Numbered from the stretch's first letter, positions 15,800 to 25,631 are shown. The stretch is 64,000 nt of DNA from Bradyrhizobium sp. Gha (GCF_900113735.1 NZ_FOQM01000011.1:108086-172085); one strand, 5' to 3'. Numbers and translations: made by a program. The notes: generated by a model not told the origin, from the sequence alone.

Positions 15800-18436
15800 T
15801 CAATGCTCGCGTTCAACGTGAACGGAGTGAACGGGCGCATGGTGGTGGCTCGCACCCAGTTCGTGCAGTCTATGATGCAGGCGATGATGCGCAAGTTCAA
15901 GGGCGGCTCGCAACCGCAAGTGCCGGGCTTCATCGGACTTGGGAGCGAGCGTGTCCATATAGGCGATCGATCCCTCGATTTGTGCAAGGACCGACACTGC
16001 ATCCGCGGTGGCAAAGATGGGCATGTCGCCTACCTGGACATATACCGCACTGGTATGTGCCGCAATGTCGGCTTCGCGTCCGGCGACACTGCCCCGAACG
16101 CGCAGCGCGATCCAGCACGACTGGCTGATAGGCAGCGAGAGCTGACCCTTGCACGACAAGCCGCCACATCGAACCTCCTCGACGACGCTGCCGTTGCGAA
16201 TTAGCTCCACTCGCGTTGGCGGCACGCTGACCGATTCGATCCGCCAGTCGATCGTGAGGGTGCCGCCCGAACGGGGAAGCGCCACCGCGCCTCCAGGGCG
16301 CCGTCCTTCAACGGTTATCTCAACCAGAGGCCCGACAGTAATGAACGTGTCGCCATGACGTACGGCATCCATCCAGTTGCGATACGTAAAGTCACGGTCG
16401 CCAAGCCGCACATATGTCCGCGAGCCCCCGAGAAGTGCGGCCGCGTCCATCTTGTCGGAGCCCGCTACCAGCGGTAGATGGTAGCCGATGTTGAGGTAAC
16501 GGTACCAGTCGGCAAGTCCAAATGCGCTGATCTGTGCAGTCCGCGGGTTGAACGACATCATTTCGATGGCGTCGACAAGACCGAGCACAATGTCGGCCGC
16601 CCGCTCCGCTTGCGGATTCGGCGCGTGCGGCATGACGACCAGTCCCCCTTGCTGGCGGCAGCGCTCCGCCCAATCGGCCATGGTCGCTTCCAGAACATCG
16701 CCGATCGCAGCTTCGTTGGGCCCGCCGCAAGAGAGCGGATTGATCATCTCACCTTCGTAGCCAAGCAAAGATATGTGCCCCAGAACCTGCATCCGGTTCT
16801 CGGTGCCGACCCGAACCAGAAATTCTCCGTCTCCGCCGAAATCCTTTGCCCCGATCGTTGTCCGCCCGTCGAAATCGGCAACGTTTGTGAATAGCTCGCC
16901 CCACTGTGCGGCGAGCAAGTTAACAACGTTGACGCCCTCCGCCTTCCCCTCAAGCAGCGCTGTCTGCGGGCTCAGGAAATGGACGTGCGTATCAGAGCTC
17001 ACCCATCCCCGTTCGCGCCAGCGCAGCACACGATCGAGCTCAAAGGTGAGATTGTCCGTCATTGCAGTGATTTCGACGATGGTGCGTAGCGGTCGCACCT
17101 CAAACCCTCTGCAGATCTCGACAAACACGGGCCCGAGCGGCAGGTCTGCCTCGCAGCTGCCGTCTACGTAAGCGTACTGATTCAGCCCATTGGCAAATTC
17201 GCCCGAGAAGTCCTCGAACCTGCCGGTATTGACCTTGCGGTGATGACCCTTGGGTGGCAGATACTCGCCGTGCGCGCCGTGAATATGCAGCCGCGCGGCA
17301 ACACGCACGCCACTGCCCTTCTCGATGATGCGGATCTTGACCGGCCTTGTGGCCGGCTCGACCGCCGCCACATTGAACGAGGGGCCTCCTGCGTTATCGG
17401 CACCTTCCAACGAACGAAGGTCAAACATGTGCAAGCGGCCATCCTCCGAGCGCATATAAAGCCTTGCATCAGGATGCGCGGAGTACTCGACGACGACTTC
17501 GCTGGCCGAGCGCACGGGCTGCACATCAGTTTTGTCTCCCAGCCAATCTGATTTGGAGTAGTCGAGCACTGCGCGGGCCGAGACGACCGTGCCAAGGTCC
17601 ATGCCGACCTGCTCGCCTCGATCGTCAACATCGAGCTCGCCAAGCTTGTTCAGATTGACCCCGGGCGGCAGGCTGACTTTTAGCTTGCGGCGACCCTGGA
17701 GCCGCAGCGGGTGCTGGGCGAGTGCTGTCGTGGTCACCGCAAAGACCAGCGAGACTTCCTGTTCCGCGCGCAGACTTAGTGCGGAGAGCTCCTTATCCGG
17801 ACAAGGATTCGGCAGCGCGTAAAGCCACAGGTTCTCGCCTTGCCGATCCATGCGTCCAGATTGGTTGCGAGCCTCGCCCTGGAAGAAGCTGGCCCCCGGC
17901 GCTCTGCCGAGTACAAAGTCCTCGCCGGTGCTTGCGTGCACGATGGGGGTACGCAGCGGCAGCGCAGCGAACGGACTCGCACTCCAGGAGATGTGGTTCT
18001 GCTGGACCGCGAAGCGGCGCAGCACCGGCACGTCGATTTCGCTGCCGTCAGCATAGCGGAGCCCGTATGTCGCTATGCAATCGCCGAGTGGATTGCCTTC
18101 TATAGGCAGCGTAGCCGGGCCAATCTCTCCGAATCCCTCGGGGCTTGCACTCGTGCGGTCTGCCGCCACTTGCACGAACAGTACATAGCTCGCCATTATC
18201 GGCGGCAAGCCTATGACGGCGGGAGGCGCCCCGGGGCGCAGCTCCAGTACATCCGGCCCTGTATCGCTGCCGAAGAGAAAGGGCATGCCGCGATGGGTCT
18301 GGAGCCCGCGAAGCGAATCGATCCAGCCCGTGTCACCCGGACGGCTTGCGAAACCTTCAGGTGCATTTGCGCGCCTGGCGTTGAAGTAGGCTTTCAAGTC
18401 CACTGGCGTGAAGTGCGGCGATGAAGGTGTTTTCAT
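15800..18436 (-). CDS. CehA/McbA-family metallohydrolase
   Basis: This 878-aa protein has a long N-terminal beta-rich region (about 1-470) and a C-terminal PHP-type metallohydrolase domain. The domain opens with WVSSDTHVHFLSPQTA (metal His pair), continues with VVMPHAPNP, EMMSFN and LPLVAGSDKMDAAAL (metal Asp), and is followed by a beta-sandwich (TVEGRRPGGAVALP). No clear signal peptide is seen. CehA/McbA enzymes are known for carbaryl hydrolysis, but many have unknown ester or amide substrates. The C-terminus is His-rich (HHRLHHRLHELGASHHH). It is convergent with the LacI gene and is followed by an MFS gene on its upstream side. Confidence 0.8.
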   Translation of the reverse strand: MKTPSSPHFTPVDLKAYFNARRANAPEGFASRPGDTGWIDSLRGLQTHRGMPFLFGSDTGPDVLELRPGAPPAVIGLPPIMASYVLFVQVAADRTSASPEGFGEIGPATLPIEGNPLGDCIATYGLRYADGSEIDVPVLRRFAVQQNHISWSASPFAALPLRTPIVHASTGEDFVLGRAPGASFFQGEARNQSGRMDRQGENLWLYALPNPCPDKELSALSLRAEQEVSLVFAVTTTALAQHPLRLQGRRKLKVSLPPGVNLNKLGELDVDDRGEQVGMDLGTVVSARAVLDYSKSDWLGDKTDVQPVRSASEVVVEYSAHPDARLYMRSEDGRLHMFDLRSLEGADNAGGPSFNVAAVEPATRPVKIRIIEKGSGVRVAARLHIHGAHGEYLPPKGHHRKVNTGRFEDFSGEFANGLNQYAYVDGSCEADLPLGPVFVEICRGFEVRPLRTIVEITAMTDNLTFELDRVLRWRERGWVSSDTHVHFLSPQTALLEGKAEGVNVVNLLAAQWGELFTNVADFDGRTTIGAKDFGGDGEFLVRVGTENRMQVLGHISLLGYEGEMINPLSCGGPNEAAIGDVLEATMADWAERCRQQGGLVVMPHAPNPQAERAADIVLGLVDAIEMMSFNPRTAQISAFGLADWYRYLNIGYHLPLVAGSDKMDAAALLGGSRTYVRLGDRDFTYRNWMDAVRHGDTFITVGPLVEITVEGRRPGGAVALPRSGGTLTIDWRIESVSVPPTRVELIRNGSVVEEVRCGGLSCKGQLSLPISQSCWIALRVRGSVAGREADIAAHTSAVYVQVGDMPIFATADAVSVLAQIEGSIAYMDTLAPKSDEARHLRLRAALELAHHRLHHRLHELGASHHHAPVHSVHVEREH

Positions 18437-18630
18437 GCTTCGGACTCTAGTTTTGGCAACTCAGTGCCTCACAAGCAGTCTTCGTCTTGTGAATGGCTGC
18501 GCGCGCAAGAACGCTTGTGCCGCCCCATGCTCATGCCCAGCATGAAGCGATACGCGCGAGCCCATATGTTTTGCGCGACGCGAACGCTTTCCGCCCTCGG
18601 GGCACGGCGAAGCGCAGGGGCAGAGCGCGT

Positions 18631-19986
18631 TTATTCACCGATGTAGAGGCGGCCGCGCTTCTTGGCGATCTGATAGACCAGCACGCTCAGGAGCGCGATC
18701 ACCGATCCGTAGACAGGAAACATCCAGGCGATGTGCTCGCGTTGTAGCCAGACCAGCAGATAGGGTGACGTCCCGCCAAACAGGGAGACGCCGAGCGCAT
18801 AGCCGAGAGCCACTCCCGTGGTCCGCACGGCGCGCGGCATCAGCGTGGTGGCGATGAAGTTATAGAGGGCCATGTTGAAGCCCACGATCGCGCCGCCGAA
18901 TACCGTGACAAAGAAGAACGTGACGATGTCTTTTTCAGAATAGAGCAGCGTCAGGAAGAAACACGGGATGAGCAGAAGGCGCAGCAGCGTGAACGCGCGC
19001 GAGGGTCGCACCTTGTCCGCGAAAGCACCGACGAGAGGTGCCGTCGACATCCAGATCAGGACCATCAACGTCATGATCCCGTACACATACGTGCTGTTTT
19101 CCTTGAAGACCGTGTTGGCCATGTTGGGCAAACCGGTATTCCAGGCATAGTTGGCGATCTGCACGGACCCGATCACCAGGATCACCGCAAGCAAGGATAG
19201 GCGGACACTCCATAACGTTTTCCACACACCGCCAGTCGTCTCCTGAAGGCGCGAAGAATCATCATGCCGATGCATGGCTTGATTGATCAAGGTTTCCGGC
19301 ACCGTCGTGCGCAGATAGATGATCAGAAGGCCGAGCACGCCCCCGACCGCAAAGGGTATGCGCCAGGCCCACTCCCGCATCGCTTCAGGCGCGACCGAGG
19401 CGCTCACCAGGAAGGCAACCAGGCTAGATCCAAGATTTCCCAACTGGATGAATGTGCCACCGATCAGACCGAGGTAGTGTCCCTCCTTGCCAGGAGGCGC
19501 CAATTCAATGGCAATGGCGTTGGCAACACCAGCCTCAGCGCCTGTGGCAAGCCCCTGAATCAGGCGCATGATCAGCAGTGCTACGGCCGCCGTGACGCCG
19601 ATATCCTTGTAGGTGGGCAACAAGGATATCAAAAACGAGCAAACCGCCATGGCGGTGACCGAGATCAGCATCACGCGCTTGTGGCTGATACGATCTGCGA
19701 CCGGACCCAGCAAAGCCGCGCCCAGCGGCCGCGCGCAAAAACCCGCCCCGTACACGGCCAGTCCCGCTAGCAGCGAGGTAGTAGGATCATCTGAAGGGAA
19801 AAAGTGCGGCGAGAGAAACGCAGCCATGACGCCGTAGACATTCCAGTCGTACCACTCCAGCGCCACCCCTCCTCCAAGGCCGGCGGTCATCCGCTTGTTG
19901 GCGGTTGGCTTATCAAGCTGGATGGGTAAAGCGCTAGGCTGAGCAATGATGTTCATGGGTTCTCGGGCTCTATTGATGATGTTCAT
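18631..19986 (-). CDS. MFS metabolite:H+ symporter (MHS family)
   Basis: The 451-aa protein has 12 hydrophobic segments and the MHS entry motif GVALEWYDWNVYG, the loop motif GPVADRISHKRVML after TM2-3, and RLIQGLATGAEAGVANAI in TM4. Such symporters import organic acids such as shikimate, citrate or dicarboxylates. The start is ambiguous: the ATGATGTTCATG-type block is tandemly duplicated (19944-19986), giving ATGs at 19986 and 19956. It may import the substrate of the LacI-controlled pathway; an operator copy lies 460 bp upstream. Confidence 0.88.
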   Translation of the reverse strand: MNIINRAREPMNIIAQPSALPIQLDKPTANKRMTAGLGGGVALEWYDWNVYGVMAAFLSPHFFPSDDPTTSLLAGLAVYGAGFCARPLGAALLGPVADRISHKRVMLISVTAMAVCSFLISLLPTYKDIGVTAAVALLIMRLIQGLATGAEAGVANAIAIELAPPGKEGHYLGLIGGTFIQLGNLGSSLVAFLVSASVAPEAMREWAWRIPFAVGGVLGLLIIYLRTTVPETLINQAMHRHDDSSRLQETTGGVWKTLWSVRLSLLAVILVIGSVQIANYAWNTGLPNMANTVFKENSTYVYGIMTLMVLIWMSTAPLVGAFADKVRPSRAFTLLRLLLIPCFFLTLLYSEKDIVTFFFVTVFGGAIVGFNMALYNFIATTLMPRAVRTTGVALGYALGVSLFGGTSPYLLVWLQREHIAWMFPVYGSVIALLSVLVYQIAKKRGRLYIGE

Positions 19987-20447
19987 GCCTTCGCGGGGGC
20001 GCGTGCGAACCAGCAGCCGCTCGTCGGCTCAAGTGCACTCGCCGCCGTGGTGTCTACGAGTGTGGCGTTCTTGAGCCTGCGGGACCGCCCAAGCGCAGGC
20101 GCACAAGGAGCGGGGACGCCCGCGGGGAGCACGCCTGGCTTGACGTATTTGCGCGCCTCGCCTCACCCCCGCCGTCTGCGCCGCCCTTTTGCGCGCAGGA
20201 CGCCTCCATCCTCGCGCGCGACTTGTGCGGGGGCGCGCCTAAAATGCGCGCGACATTCCGTGCCATTCCCATGGCTAGCCTTCCTCCTATTGCTCTACGC
20301 GCGCTTCTGAAGAAGCTGACATTGTTGTTGGACACCGCGGCGCCCCAAGATCGTCGCAGCGTCAATGGGGCCCCTGAGAATGCGACCGGCCTCGCAGCCC
20401 GTTGCACCACTTCCGGTTTCCCGCAGGATCGGACGTCTTAACATCGT
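19987..20447. other. GC-rich intergenic region without supported gene
   Basis: Short frames on both strands are rich in Arg/Ala/Pro and have no ribosome sites. Several GCGCGC runs are present (20145-20245). I see no gene. Confidence 0.45.
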
Positions 20448-20463
20448 CTGAAATCGATTTCAG
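20448..20463. promoter_or_regulatory. LacI-type operator, 16-bp perfect palindrome
   Basis: CTGAAATCGATTTCAG is identical to the core of the operator at 14355-14370. It lies 204 bp before the enoyl-CoA hydratase start and 461 bp before the divergent MFS gene, and pairs with the copy at 20610. Confidence 0.75.
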
Positions 20464-20609
20464 CCACAATAGAAATTCGGAACCGTGAGTCAAGCCGTTT
20501 TTTAGGCCAGGGTGAGCGTTGCGGGCCACAGTCGGCTGTGCACTGAGCAAGGCGGGCCAGCGAAGTTGGAGCTATTTCGCAAAAAACGCCTCTAACGCGG
20601 CTCGTTGCG

Positions 20610-20625
20610 ACGAAATCGATTTCAG
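20610..20625. promoter_or_regulatory. LacI-type operator, 14/16 match
   Basis: ACGAAATCGATTTCAG keeps 14 of 16 bases of the dyad. It lies 41 bp upstream of the enoyl-CoA hydratase ATG, where a bound repressor would block transcription. Its centre is 162 bp from the 20448 copy, suitable for repressor looping. Confidence 0.7.
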
Positions 20626-20666
20626 TCTAAGGCTGGTCCTCATATTCATATCGGGAGAACCGTTGC

Positions 20667-21449
20667 ATGACCCAGACGTCCGATCTCATCCTGTCGACAT
20701 CCGTGGCGCCCCATGTGCGCCTCTTGACGCTGAATAGAACATCGAAACGAAACGCCTTGAGCAACGACATGATTGTGGGTCTGGGCGCCGCCTTGCGCGA
20801 GGCCGCAATCGACCAAGATGTGCGCTGTGTCGTGCTTTGTGGCAGCGATTCGTTCTTCTCTGCGGGGGCAGACATCAAGGAGATGCGAGAGCGCGGCTTT
20901 GAGGCAATCGACAATTCCGCGCGACGTTCTGCCTGGCGGGATGTCGGCAATTTCCCCAAGCCTCTCATTGCCGCAGTCGAGGGCATTTGCTTAGGCGGGG
21001 GCCACGAATTGGCCCTTCTCGCCGATATCGTGATAGCAGGCGAAGGGGCGGTATTTGGACAGCCTGAGATTAACATCGGGATATTGCCGGGGGACGGCGC
21101 GACGCAAAGGCTGACGCGTGTAGCTGGCAAATCGCTGGCCATGCTGATGATCCTGAGCGGGCAATCCATCACGGCGCGGATGGCGATGCAGGCGGGTCTG
21201 GTGGCGGAAGTTGTCGAAAGTGGCAGGGCGCAGACTCGTGCGCTCGAACTAGCCGGTATGATTGCGCAAAAGCCCCCCCGTTCGGCTGAACTCGCCAAAG
21301 CGGCCGTTCTCGCCGCCTTTCAGACCACGCTGGACGCCGGACTCGAGTTTGAACGGCAAGCCATTCGCTTTGCGTTCAGCACAGCTGACCAGCAGGAAGG
21401 GATGAACGCCTTCTTTGAGAAGAGGACGCCGAACTATCGCGGAAACTGA
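20667..21449 (+). CDS. Enoyl-CoA hydratase/isomerase
   Basis: ATG at 20667 with GGGAGA upstream gives 260 aa. Crotonase-fold motifs are visible: KRNALSNDMIVGLGAAL, the oxyanion-hole FSAGADIKEM, GICLGGGHELALLADIVIA with the first catalytic Glu, and FGQPEINIGILPGDGATQRL with the second. It hydrates or isomerises an enoyl-CoA. Two LacI-type operators precede it, linking it to the CoA-transferase gene at 13100 in one regulon. No acyl-CoA dehydrogenase or thiolase is nearby, so the pathway is incomplete here. Confidence 0.9.
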   Translation: MTQTSDLILSTSVAPHVRLLTLNRTSKRNALSNDMIVGLGAALREAAIDQDVRCVVLCGSDSFFSAGADIKEMRERGFEAIDNSARRSAWRDVGNFPKPLIAAVEGICLGGGHELALLADIVIAGEGAVFGQPEINIGILPGDGATQRLTRVAGKSLAMLMILSGQSITARMAMQAGLVAEVVESGRAQTRALELAGMIAQKPPRSAELAKAAVLAAFQTTLDAGLEFERQAIRFAFSTADQQEGMNAFFEKRTPNYRGN

Positions 21450-21506
21450 CTGCCGCGATCTGCTCGCATGCGGCGCCAGCCAAGCTGGCCCGCGCGATAT
21501 GGAGCA

Positions 21507-22727
21507 TCAACACTCCTTCGGCTCGACCAGGCCAGCGCTACGGGCGACGATCTCGTATTGGCCGGCCTTTGCAACGCCAACATACATGTTCATCCTGCAG
21601 TGGCGCTTGCCCGGCACCATCTCCGCCGGGCCGCCAGGCCCTTGCGCAAGCTTTGCGTGATCGAGCGCGGCAGCGACCGCCTCGCGGTCAGTTGTACCAG
21701 CTTCCTTGACTGCGGCTTCCCACAGCTTCAGTCCTCGATAGGTGCCGGTCGCGGCGCTGCCTGCTGAGAACCGGAACTTGCCAGGAAACTGCTTTTCGTA
21801 GGCCGACTGAATTTTGGCGCTCACCGGATCTTCCGCCGCAAGCGCCTTGTAATAATCGAGACTGCTGGCGAGACCCTCGATCTCGTGAGCCTGGTTCATT
21901 TCGAGCGTGTTCTCGTCATAGTAGACGCAGCCAAGCTGTCCGCCATTCCTGGAAAAACCCGCTTCATAAAGCTGTTTGAAGAAGGAGCCGACGCCCGGCG
22001 GGATGACGCTATTGAATACCACATCTACTTTGTTGGAGGTGATGCGGTTCACTGTGGATGAAAAATCGATCCGGTCGAGGGGGTAGTACTCCTCGAACGC
22101 CACCTCCCCGCCGCTGCTCTCGATCACCTTGCGCGCATAGGCATTGATTGTCTGTGGCCAGATATAGTTGGAGCCAGGCAGCGCGAAGCGTTTGCCGCCG
22201 TTCTTGATCAACCAGGGAATGAACTGGTCGCAATTCTGCGCCGGTACCGGCCCCGTGCAGAACAGATAGGGCGTACATTCCCTGCCCTCGTAGGCCTGCG
22301 GATAGATGTAGAGCGTCTTGCCACGAGAGATGATGATGTCCTTTATGGCGTTGCGCATGGAGCTCGCAATGCCACCGAGCACCAGGTCGACCTTGTCTCG
22401 CTGAATCAGCTTGCGGACATTGGCAACAGCGACAGACTCGTTGGACGCGGTGTCCTCGATCAGGAGCTCGATGGGGCGCCCCAGGAGACCCCCATCTTCG
22501 TTGATCTCGCTGACCACCATGCGAGCGACATTGGCGTCGGTATTCCCAGCAAAGCCGAGTGCCCCGGTAAGATCGGTGGCAATGCCTATCCTGATCGGGC
22601 CTTCGGCGGCGTTGGCCCAGTCAGGACGGATGACCCAGCTGCCAGGGCCGGCCGCAATCGCCGCAGACGCAAAGGCGAAATTTCCGAGAAAGCGGCGGCG
22701 ACTAAGCCGTCGGTGATGATTCGACAT
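21507..22727 (-). CDS. ABC transporter binding protein, Peripla_BP_5, copy 1
   Basis: This 406-aa protein starts MSNHHRRLSRRRFLGNF, a twin-arginine export signal, and reaches the mature part near WANAAEGPIRIGIATDLTG. It is of the branched-chain amino acid/urea/short-chain-amide binding type. It is the last gene of the cluster and is nearly a duplicate of the 406-aa protein at 26688-27908: same length, same motifs (GNTDANVARM, LFCTGPVPAQNCDQFIPWL), few substitutions by eye. A possible half-preserved direct-repeat motif lies 121 bp upstream (22848), so it may have its own promoter. Confidence 0.9.
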   Translation of the reverse strand: MSNHHRRLSRRRFLGNFAFASAAIAAGPGSWVIRPDWANAAEGPIRIGIATDLTGALGFAGNTDANVARMVVSEINEDGGLLGRPIELLIEDTASNESVAVANVRKLIQRDKVDLVLGGIASSMRNAIKDIIISRGKTLYIYPQAYEGRECTPYLFCTGPVPAQNCDQFIPWLIKNGGKRFALPGSNYIWPQTINAYARKVIESSGGEVAFEEYYPLDRIDFSSTVNRITSNKVDVVFNSVIPPGVGSFFKQLYEAGFSRNGGQLGCVYYDENTLEMNQAHEIEGLASSLDYYKALAAEDPVSAKIQSAYEKQFPGKFRFSAGSAATGTYRGLKLWEAAVKEAGTTDREAVAAALDHAKLAQGPGGPAEMVPGKRHCRMNMYVGVAKAGQYEIVARSAGLVEPKEC

Positions 22728-22847
22728 CGAACTGACCTCCCCTTGGCTGATGGCGTAAGATCGACGTGCCTTGCTCTTTCAGAGGGCACGGCAGCCGGAA
22801 CGCTATCCGTCAATTTGAGGCCACGAGCAGCCTTTTCAGGTCATGTT

Positions 22848-22863
22848 TGGGTAAAATCGCGTA
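22848..22863. promoter_or_regulatory. Degenerate copy of TGGGTA direct-repeat motif
   Basis: TGGGTA at 22848 and CGCGTA at 22858 keep the 10-bp period of the motif at 28997, 35613, 39212 and 48682. It lies 121 bp upstream of the binding-protein gene. Only the first half is exact. Confidence 0.35.
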
Positions 22864-22875
22864 ACGAAGTCGCAT

Positions 22876-24132
22876 TCAGGACAGTCTGAAATAATCTCTC
22901 GCGTTCTCACCAAGGATCCTGACCGCCAAGCGCTCTGCGTCTCGAAATCCAAAGTAACCGCTCGCGACCTTTTCCTTCAGTACCTCGCTGATGAGCTGGC
23001 GTGCGCCCTTTATCGCGGCAAACGTCTCCTCAACGTGAAGGCAGTCTCCTCCGATCATCATCCGCGATTCATCCGGCAAGACTTCAATAGCCTCGTGCAG
23101 AGCGAGCTTGAAATGTGACGGGCTCAGCAGAAACGACCAGCACAAATCAAGCCAGACATTTCGATACACAAAAGCCATTCCCAACAAGTCACGGCTCCAA
23201 GGATAGGCCAAATGCATCAGCAGAAAGCGCGTCCGAGGATGACGCTCAATCAACCCGGTCATGCGCAGCGGGTGGGAGCCCCTTATGATTGCCGTTCCGA
23301 GGTGAGTTTGCACTGGCAGGTCGGCCTCGCCTGCAAGTTGACAAAACAAGTCGACGATAAAGTCGCAGAAAGCCTTGCGCGCTGCCGGTGACGGCGAAAG
23401 TTGTCCCCAGGCCTGTCGAGCCAGTTCCTCGTTCGGTTCGTCAAAGCTTAGATCCCGGTCATAGGCGAGTGCGTTTTTAAGCGCGATGTGATTGCGCCGG
23501 GAGCAGCCGGCTACGAGCTCTCGGATTGCATCGCAATAATCGTCGAAGGTTTTCACCTCCATGCCGAGGCGCCGCAGCAACGTATGGCCGCAATTTCCAT
23601 TGTGATCGAGGGATTCTGCGTGCCAGCCGAGAGCGAATCCGTTAATCCGCAGAACCGCATCGTAACTTTGCCCTAGGACCGGCCGCGGATCCATCAATGG
23701 ATCGAGAAAAGGGTCCGTTACCATCCTCCCGATACCAGCGCGCTCAATCACTTCGCTTGGCCATGTCGTTTCCTTGTGGCGCAAGCGCACGCTAGTATCC
23801 ACCGCCTCCCAATTGTCCCGAGTAATTCCAGTGTCGGCGACGTCATAAAGCTCGGCGACTCCGCGAGAAAGGTTGCGGACGAATGCGTTCGATCCGCTCC
23901 TCTCCAGGAACGGCGCAAGGGCCTCCCAGCTGGTCGGCTCGGTCGGGGTAGATATCATATCGCTCGTTGCCTTGGGCTCGGATGGCAGCACCTGGCTGGT
24001 CCAAGCCGCATAGCTCTGTTGGAACAGCTTCAACAGATTTACGTCCCGGCTATGTGCGACCTCGGGCATGTGATGTTCATGGACATCGACGACTTGGCAT
24101 GCATTTAGAAAATCGCCTATGGTTTCAGACAT
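22876..24132 (-). CDS. Amidohydrolase-superfamily protein
   Basis: ATG at 24132 gives 418 aa. The entry motif CQVVDVHEHHMPEVAH supplies the HxH metal pair; later motifs are PVQTHLGTA, FLLMHLAYPWSRD and MIGGDCLHVEE, the last with the conserved Asp. The arrangement resembles the amidohydrolase-2/uronate-isomerase-like branch. It could be a cytoplasmic hydrolase or lyase for the substrate taken up by the neighbouring ABC transporter. It is 76 bp after the LivF-like gene and in the same direction, so likely co-transcribed. Substrate not readable. Confidence 0.75.
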   Translation of the reverse strand: MSETIGDFLNACQVVDVHEHHMPEVAHSRDVNLLKLFQQSYAAWTSQVLPSEPKATSDMISTPTEPTSWEALAPFLERSGSNAFVRNLSRGVAELYDVADTGITRDNWEAVDTSVRLRHKETTWPSEVIERAGIGRMVTDPFLDPLMDPRPVLGQSYDAVLRINGFALGWHAESLDHNGNCGHTLLRRLGMEVKTFDDYCDAIRELVAGCSRRNHIALKNALAYDRDLSFDEPNEELARQAWGQLSPSPAARKAFCDFIVDLFCQLAGEADLPVQTHLGTAIIRGSHPLRMTGLIERHPRTRFLLMHLAYPWSRDLLGMAFVYRNVWLDLCWSFLLSPSHFKLALHEAIEVLPDESRMMIGGDCLHVEETFAAIKGARQLISEVLKEKVASGYFGFRDAERLAVRILGENARDYFRLS

Positions 24133-24208
24133 CTTCCCTCTCTGTTCAGCCATGCTATGGAGCTCGGACGCGCCACCTTTGGCTATGAGATGGCCGCCGG
24201 GAACGCCT

Positions 24209-24904
24209 CTAGGGCGCTAGATATGTCAACAGGCGCGGGTCGTTGCGCAGCTCTTGCGAGGGGCCCGACAGCGCGACACGGCCGCGATCCAGCACATAGG
24301 CGTGCTCCGCGACACGCATTGCCAGATCGAGATGTTGCTCGACGATGATGATGGCGATCTCTCCGGCTAGCTCGACCAAGCGTTCGCAGATCTCCTCGAT
24401 GACGCCGATCCAGACACCCTCGGTCGGCTCATCCAGCAGGAGGAGTTTAGGCTTTCCGAGCATCGCTCGACCGATTGCGAGCATCTTGCGTTCACCACCG
24501 GAGAGCGTTCCGGCCGGCTGGTCCAGGCGCTGGCCGAGTTTTGGAAACATGCTCATCACGCGGTCGACAGCCGATCCATCGGGGTGCAAAAGCGATCCGA
24601 CGGCGAGATTGTCGCGCACGGACAGGCGCGCGAACACTGAATTCTCTTGCGGCACATATCCAATACCGGCCCGCACGCGCTGTTCGGTCCGGCGGCCACC
24701 GATGTCCTGACCGTCGAATTGCAGGCCGCCCTTCCATGCCGCCAGTTCGCCCACGATCGCTTTCATGAGCGTGCTCTTTCCGGCGCCGTTGCGGCCGAGG
24801 ACGGCCACACCGCCGCGCGGCGGGACGGCCATATTGACGCCGAACAAAACCTGGCTGCGTCCATAGCCCGCGTCGAGATTCTTGATATTGAGGAATTCAG
24901 GCAC
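24209..24904 (-). CDS. ABC transporter ATPase, LivF/UrtE-like
   Basis: GTG at 24904 overlaps the stop of the previous gene by 8 bp and gives 231 aa starting VPEFLNIKNLDAGYG. Walker A GRNGAGKST, signature LSGGERKMLAIGRAM and Walker B LLLLDEPTEG are complete, as is the switch His (IIVEQHLD). Length matches LivF/UrtE. It pairs with the second ATPase encoded upstream in the branched-chain-type transporter. Confidence 0.92.
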   Translation of the reverse strand: MPEFLNIKNLDAGYGRSQVLFGVNMAVPPRGGVAVLGRNGAGKSTLMKAIVGELAAWKGGLQFDGQDIGGRRTEQRVRAGIGYVPQENSVFARLSVRDNLAVGSLLHPDGSAVDRVMSMFPKLGQRLDQPAGTLSGGERKMLAIGRAMLGKPKLLLLDEPTEGVWIGVIEEICERLVELAGEIAIIIVEQHLDLAMRVAEHAYVLDRGRVALSGPSQELRNDPRLLTYLAP

Positions 24905-25631
24905 GGCGCAGATAAATCTCCTGGACGCTTCTGTTGGCCTGGATCTCGGCAACCGTTCCTGACGCCAGCACCTTGCCCTGATCGAGCACGGTCAGACGGT
25001 CACAGATGTCACGGATGAAATCCAGGTCGTGCTCCACGATGACAAGCGAGCAATGCTGTTTGATCGGCAGCAGCAATTCGCCAGTGACGCGGCGCTCTTC
25101 CAGGCTCATGCCGCCGGTGGGCTCGTCGAGCAGCAGCAGGCGCGGTCGGCATGCGAGCGCCATCGCGATCTCCAGCCATTGCTGCTGCCCGTGAGAAAGG
25201 GTCGCCGCAGCATCGAAGGCGCGATCGGCCAGGCGGAACTGTAGGAGCATCGTCATGACCTGCTCGTGCAGTCGTCCTCGAGTGCGCGAGAATGCCAGGT
25301 CCAGGAGTGAGGACCGGGCCTGCAGAGCGAGCAGGATGTTGTCGTAGAGCGTGAGGGTCGGCAGCACGGCGGTGATCTGGAATTTCAGGCTGATGCCGGC
25401 TCGCGCACGCTCTGGCGGTGTAAGCGAAGTGACGTCCGTATTGATGAACTTCACCCTGCCTTGCGTCGGCATTAGCGCTCCTGCAAGACACTTCATCAGC
25501 GTGCTCTTGCCCGAGCCATTCGGCCCGATCAGGCCATGAAATTCGCCCTCGCCAACCGTGAGCGCCGCGCCGTCCAGCGCGGTCAGCTTGCCAAACACCT
25601 TGGAAATGCCGGCGGCTTCAAGAAGCGGCAT
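24897..25631 (-). CDS. ABC transporter ATPase, LivG/UrtD-like
   Basis: This 244-aa ATPase shows Walker A GPNGSGKST, a signature LSHGQQQWLEIAMAL (LSHGQ as in UrtD rather than LSGGQ), Walker B LLLLDEPTGGMS, and IVEHDLDFIR. It overlaps the permease gene before it by 14 bp and the LivF-like gene after it by 8 bp, so translation is coupled. The LSHGQ signature favours the urea/amide branch of the family. Confidence 0.92.
   Translation of the reverse strand: MPLLEAAGISKVFGKLTALDGAALTVGEGEFHGLIGPNGSGKSTLMKCLAGALMPTQGRVKFINTDVTSLTPPERARAGISLKFQITAVLPTLTLYDNILLALQARSSLLDLAFSRTRGRLHEQVMTMLLQFRLADRAFDAAATLSHGQQQWLEIAMALACRPRLLLLDEPTGGMSLEERRVTGELLLPIKQHCSLVIVEHDLDFIRDICDRLTVLDQGKVLASGTVAEIQANRSVQEIYLRRA

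Noticed and set aside
20047..20410. Overlapping frames of 87 and 118 aa in a GC-rich intergenic region
   Set aside because: Arg/Ala/Pro-rich on both strands, no ribosome sites, typical chance frames in GC-rich DNA.
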